NCBI RefSeq assembly: GCF_030658505.1
Contig: NZ_JAUTXR010000195.1
Coordinates: forward strand, 290,762-354,761
Direction: 5' to 3'
Length of the DNA: 64,000 nucleotides
Source of the DNA: Stenotrophomonas raiganjensis (SeqCode)
Lineage (GTDB): Bacteria; Pseudomonadota; Gammaproteobacteria; Xanthomonadales; Xanthomonadaceae
The notes under the pieces are model-generated. The model saw only the letters and a list, made by a program, of their open reading frames with translations. It made no database searches and was not told the DNA's origin. Made by a program: the position numbers and the translations under genes. Shown in pieces: positions 61,721-64,000 of this stretch. Position 1 is the first letter of the stretch, and every line of letters begins with the position of its first letter.

Positions 61721-62749
61721 TCACTCGGCGGCGTTGTCACCACCATTGGGGGCGCCGTCATCGGTACTGCGGTCAGTGACGCCGTACAGCTCATGCAGCG
61801 CAGCGTGGAACGACGCCGGCAGCATCGGGCCGTGGCCGAGGCCGGGGAACTCACGGTACTGCACGCTCAGACCCGGCACCTTGCCCAGCCGCTCGGACAA
61901 CTGCATGGCTGCATCCGGGGTGGCGCCGCCGATGCGACGCAGGTGCGCGACCACGCGCGGGTTGTTCATGTCGCGCTTGCCGCGATCACCGACACGCTCG
62001 GCACCACCCAGCATCAGCCAGAGCTTTGCCGGCTGGCCGTGCACGTTCTGCACGAACTGCTGTTCTGGATCGCCCAGTGCCGCGCCCTGGCTCCACCACA
62101 GCGACGGGCTGGCGGCCAGATAGGACTGGAATGCGGCAGGGCGGGTGTAAAGCGCATTGAGTACGAACAACCCGCCCAACGAGTGGCCCCACAGCGCTTG
62201 CTGCTGCGTATCGATGCGTGCGCGACGCTCGACTTCCGGCTTGATGTGGCGTTCGATCACATCCAGGAAGGCTGCGGCGCCACCGCCGACCGCCTGGGTC
62301 GTTCCACTCTCGTCATCGGCGCGGTCGATCCACGCGGTGTAGTCGCGGGTGCGTGCCTTGGAGTCGATGCGCAGGTCGTTGTCGTAGCCGATCAGCACCA
62401 GCACCGGCGGCATCTTGAGCGCGGCCAGCTCGGCCAGCAGCGGCTGGTCCAGCACCATCGCCACGGCATTGCCGTCCAGCGCGTACAGCACGGGCAACGG
62501 TGCCTTGCTGGCCTTTGCCGGGATGGCAAGGTTCACCCGCCAGCGGCGCTGCTGGTCCGGGCTGTCGACCACGAACTGCTCGAAACGGTAGCTGGCCGCC
62601 GGCTCGTCGAGCACGGTGTGGCCGATCTTCTGCAGCGGATTGCGCTGCTGCGCATGGGCGTACGGGATAGCCAGGAGCAGACCCATCATCAAGGCAGCCA
62701 GGCCGCAGGCCAGCGGGCCACGGCGCGTAGGCGGGACGAAATGCTTCAT
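61721..62749 (-). CDS. siderophore-esterase-like alpha/beta hydrolase
   Basis: A 342-aa hydrolase of the IroE/BesA type. A signal peptide (LACGLAALMMGLLLAIPYAHA) precedes PVLYALDGNAVA and nucleophile elbow WGHSLGGLFVLNAL; the catalytic His lies in FPGLGHGPM. Such enzymes cleave iron-siderophore esters in the periplasm. It is the first gene of the hemin operon, 66 bp from a Fur-box-like site, which suggests iron starvation control. Confidence 0.85.
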   Translation of the reverse strand: MKHFVPPTRRGPLACGLAALMMGLLLAIPYAHAQQRNPLQKIGHTVLDEPAASYRFEQFVVDSPDQQRRWRVNLAIPAKASKAPLPVLYALDGNAVAMVLDQPLLAELAALKMPPVLVLIGYDNDLRIDSKARTRDYTAWIDRADDESGTTQAVGGGAAAFLDVIERHIKPEVERRARIDTQQQALWGHSLGGLFVLNALYTRPAAFQSYLAASPSLWWSQGAALGDPEQQFVQNVHGQPAKLWLMLGGAERVGDRGKRDMNNPRVVAHLRRIGGATPDAAMQLSERLGKVPGLSVQYREFPGLGHGPMLPASFHAALHELYGVTDRSTDDGAPNGGDNAAE

Positions 62750-62810
62750 CAGCGGCGGCAGGAGCGGCCCACGGCCGCCGGTTCACAGGGGACCGTAGTC
62801 TATCTTAAAC

Positions 62811-62830
62811 GCGAATGATTATCACATCGA
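62811..62830 (-). promoter_or_regulatory. Fur-box-like site before the hemin operon
   Basis: On the reverse strand TGATAATCATTCGCGTTT matches the second half of the Fur consensus (GATAATCATT). A -10-like TAAGAT lies just downstream. It also overlaps the region upstream of the methyltransferase gene. Confidence 0.65.
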
Positions 62831-62961
62831 TCAAACGTCACATTGTGTATCACGCGCGCATGGGGACCTTCGGCACGAAACGAGGTAATCGGCAGGCTGG
62901 ATTCGCGCCAAGGCCATACGGCAAGCTAGGCGGTATCAACAAGAACAGGGACTGTCATAGC

Positions 62962-63798
62962 GTGTACGCCATTTTCCGCAGCCTTGCCCGCAAAGGGCTC
63001 GACACGATTCGCCCGCACGTCTTTCCCCTGAGCATCCCGACCACTGAGAGGCCCGCCTGCAACATCTGCGGTTTCCGCCTGCGAGCATCCCGCGAGGCCA
63101 TCGCCGAAAGGGAAACCCGCAGCTGTATTGGCTGCGGATCAACGCTGCGCTTCCGTGCCCTCATGGCAGCCCTGCAGTCGGAAATGGACCATGCGCGGGA
63201 GATCCGCGTGCTTGAGCGGATCCCCAGGCGCGGACAGATCAAGGGAATCGGCATGACCGACGCCCATATCTACACCAATGCCCTGCGGCGCAAGTTCGAT
63301 TACATCAATACCTACTTCCACAAGCGCCCCATGCTGGACATCCGTCACCCAGCCGCACACTACCTGGGAAAATATGACTTTGTTGTCAGCTCCGATGTGC
63401 TGGAACACGTGGATGGACCCTGCGAGCGCACGCTCGGCAACCTGCGCGCGCTGTTGAAGCCGGGCGGGCTGCTTGTACTCACCGTTCCCTATGGATTTCA
63501 CGAGGTCACGATTGAGCACTTCCCTGAGCTCAACGACTATCGGATCGAGGGCGAAGGTGCGGATCGGGTCCTTGTCAACATCACCAGCGAGGGCAGGGAG
63601 CAGCGATTCTCTGACCTGTCTTTCCATGGTGGTGACGGATCAACCCTGGAACTGAGGATCTATTCGTATCCTCACCTGGTGCGATTGCTGGGGGAGGCTG
63701 GCTTTGTGGACGTGAAGCTACACGATAGCCAATACCCACAATGGGGCATCATCCACAACAACCTGCTGGGCTTGCCTATAACGGCACGCGCTGCTTAG
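62962..63798 (+). CDS. SAM-dependent methyltransferase with N-terminal zinc ribbon
   Basis: A 278-aa protein from the chosen GTG. The N-terminal ribbon has CNICGF and CIGCGS. The class I methyltransferase part has FVVSSDVLEHVDGP, LRALLKPGGLLVLTVPYGFHE and a later IYSYPHLVRLLGEAGF. The frame is open back to 62815, but the first 45 codons overlap the Fur-box region and have unlike composition. Such proteins often modify sugars or lipids; the substrate is unknown. It diverges from the hemin operon. Confidence 0.72.
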   Translation: MYAIFRSLARKGLDTIRPHVFPLSIPTTERPACNICGFRLRASREAIAERETRSCIGCGSTLRFRALMAALQSEMDHAREIRVLERIPRRGQIKGIGMTDAHIYTNALRRKFDYINTYFHKRPMLDIRHPAAHYLGKYDFVVSSDVLEHVDGPCERTLGNLRALLKPGGLLVLTVPYGFHEVTIEHFPELNDYRIEGEGADRVLVNITSEGREQRFSDLSFHGGDGSTLELRIYSYPHLVRLLGEAGFVDVKLHDSQYPQWGIIHNNLLGLPITARAA

Positions 63799-63810
63799 GC
63801 CGCGAGCCCC

Positions 63811-63822
63811 CCCCCCCCGGCA
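63811..63822. repeat. run of C residues
   Basis: An unbroken run of about 12 C follows the methyltransferase gene by 13 bp. It could be slippage-prone or an assembly-length artefact. It lies outside any gene. Confidence 0.5.
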
Positions 63823-63928
63823 TCCTGCCGCGCCCCACCGACAGCCCCGTGGAAGTGTCGGCGCCGGCCTCACGCCGGCTTCGCTCCTCCGCTTCTGTAT
63901 CGTCGAGCCCGGCGCGCCTCCCGCAGCC

Positions 63929-64000
63929 TCACGGCCCCGTGGGCACCGGACCGTACCCGTTCTCCTGCGGCGTGCCCGGCAGCAGCGAGAAGATCATGAT
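63929..64000 (-). CDS. C-terminal fragment of a DUF805-like membrane protein (partial)
   Basis: The reverse strand reads MIFSLLPGTPQENGYGPVP and stops. The end LLPGTPxxNxYGP is the typical DUF805 C-terminus. The rest lies beyond the window edge. Only 23 codons are visible, so the call is by motif. Confidence 0.55.
   Translation of the reverse strand: MMIFSLLPGTPQENGYGPVPTGP

Overview
This window looks like the replication-terminus region of a Stenotrophomonas chromosome (S. maltophilia complex, family Lysobacteraceae). The evidence is high GC, Xanthomonad-type proteins, SMAG-like palindromes with GTAG ends beside several genes, a dif-like XerCD site at 21387-21414, and KOPS-like octamers (GGGNAGGG) that point right before that site and almost all left after it.

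Layout. 1-13.6 kb is ordinary accessory chromosome: a UvrA2-type ATPase, a LysR regulator divergent from an FAD monooxygenase, a short-chain dehydrogenase divergent from a GlxA/AraC regulator, an exported alpha/beta hydrolase, several small membrane or exported proteins and a GNAT acetyltransferase. 13.6-21.4 kb is phage-derived. A remnant of one filamentous (Inoviridae-type) prophage abuts a complete 6.9 kb one. The complete prophage carries repressor, Rep, ssDNA-binding protein, major coat protein, adsorption protein, minor coat protein, Zot/pI and two reverse-strand accessory genes. It lies exactly between two dif-like sequences. Next come a 7TM sensor-like protein, a second GNAT, a large AsmA-like protein and a broken tspO.

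27.3-32.4 kb holds a light-signalling operon: bacteriophytochrome kinase, receiver protein and a hybrid kinase with receivers at both ends. 32.4-43 kb is a singlet-oxygen-type regulon. The rpoE-chrR-dehydrogenase operon diverges from an exported protein and from an eight-gene lipid-modification operon (desaturase, flavin oxidoreductase, DUF1365, two Cfa-like methyltransferases, DUF2878, DUF1295, lipocalin). Three promoters in it share GCATCC-N16-CGTA. 43-51.2 kb has a class V aminotransferase, two MacB-type permeases without their ATPase, a GNAT, nudI and a BvgAS-like regulator/kinase pair.

51.2-57.2 kb carries a SapC-like protein, an EF-G paralog behind a leader that looks like an attenuator, and three exported proteins, two of them paralogs. 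57.3-62.8 kb is a Fur-type iron/hemin operon: esterase, beta-propeller protein, hmuT, hmuU, hmuV. The window ends with a methyltransferase and the last codons of a DUF805-like gene.

The strongest leads are the phage att site inside the 3' end of its own repressor gene, a membrane anchor separated from the phage adsorption protein by a single in-frame amber codon, the internally consistent RpoE promoter set, and the EF-G leader. Everything here is read by eye; family names come from recognised motifs and not from searches.
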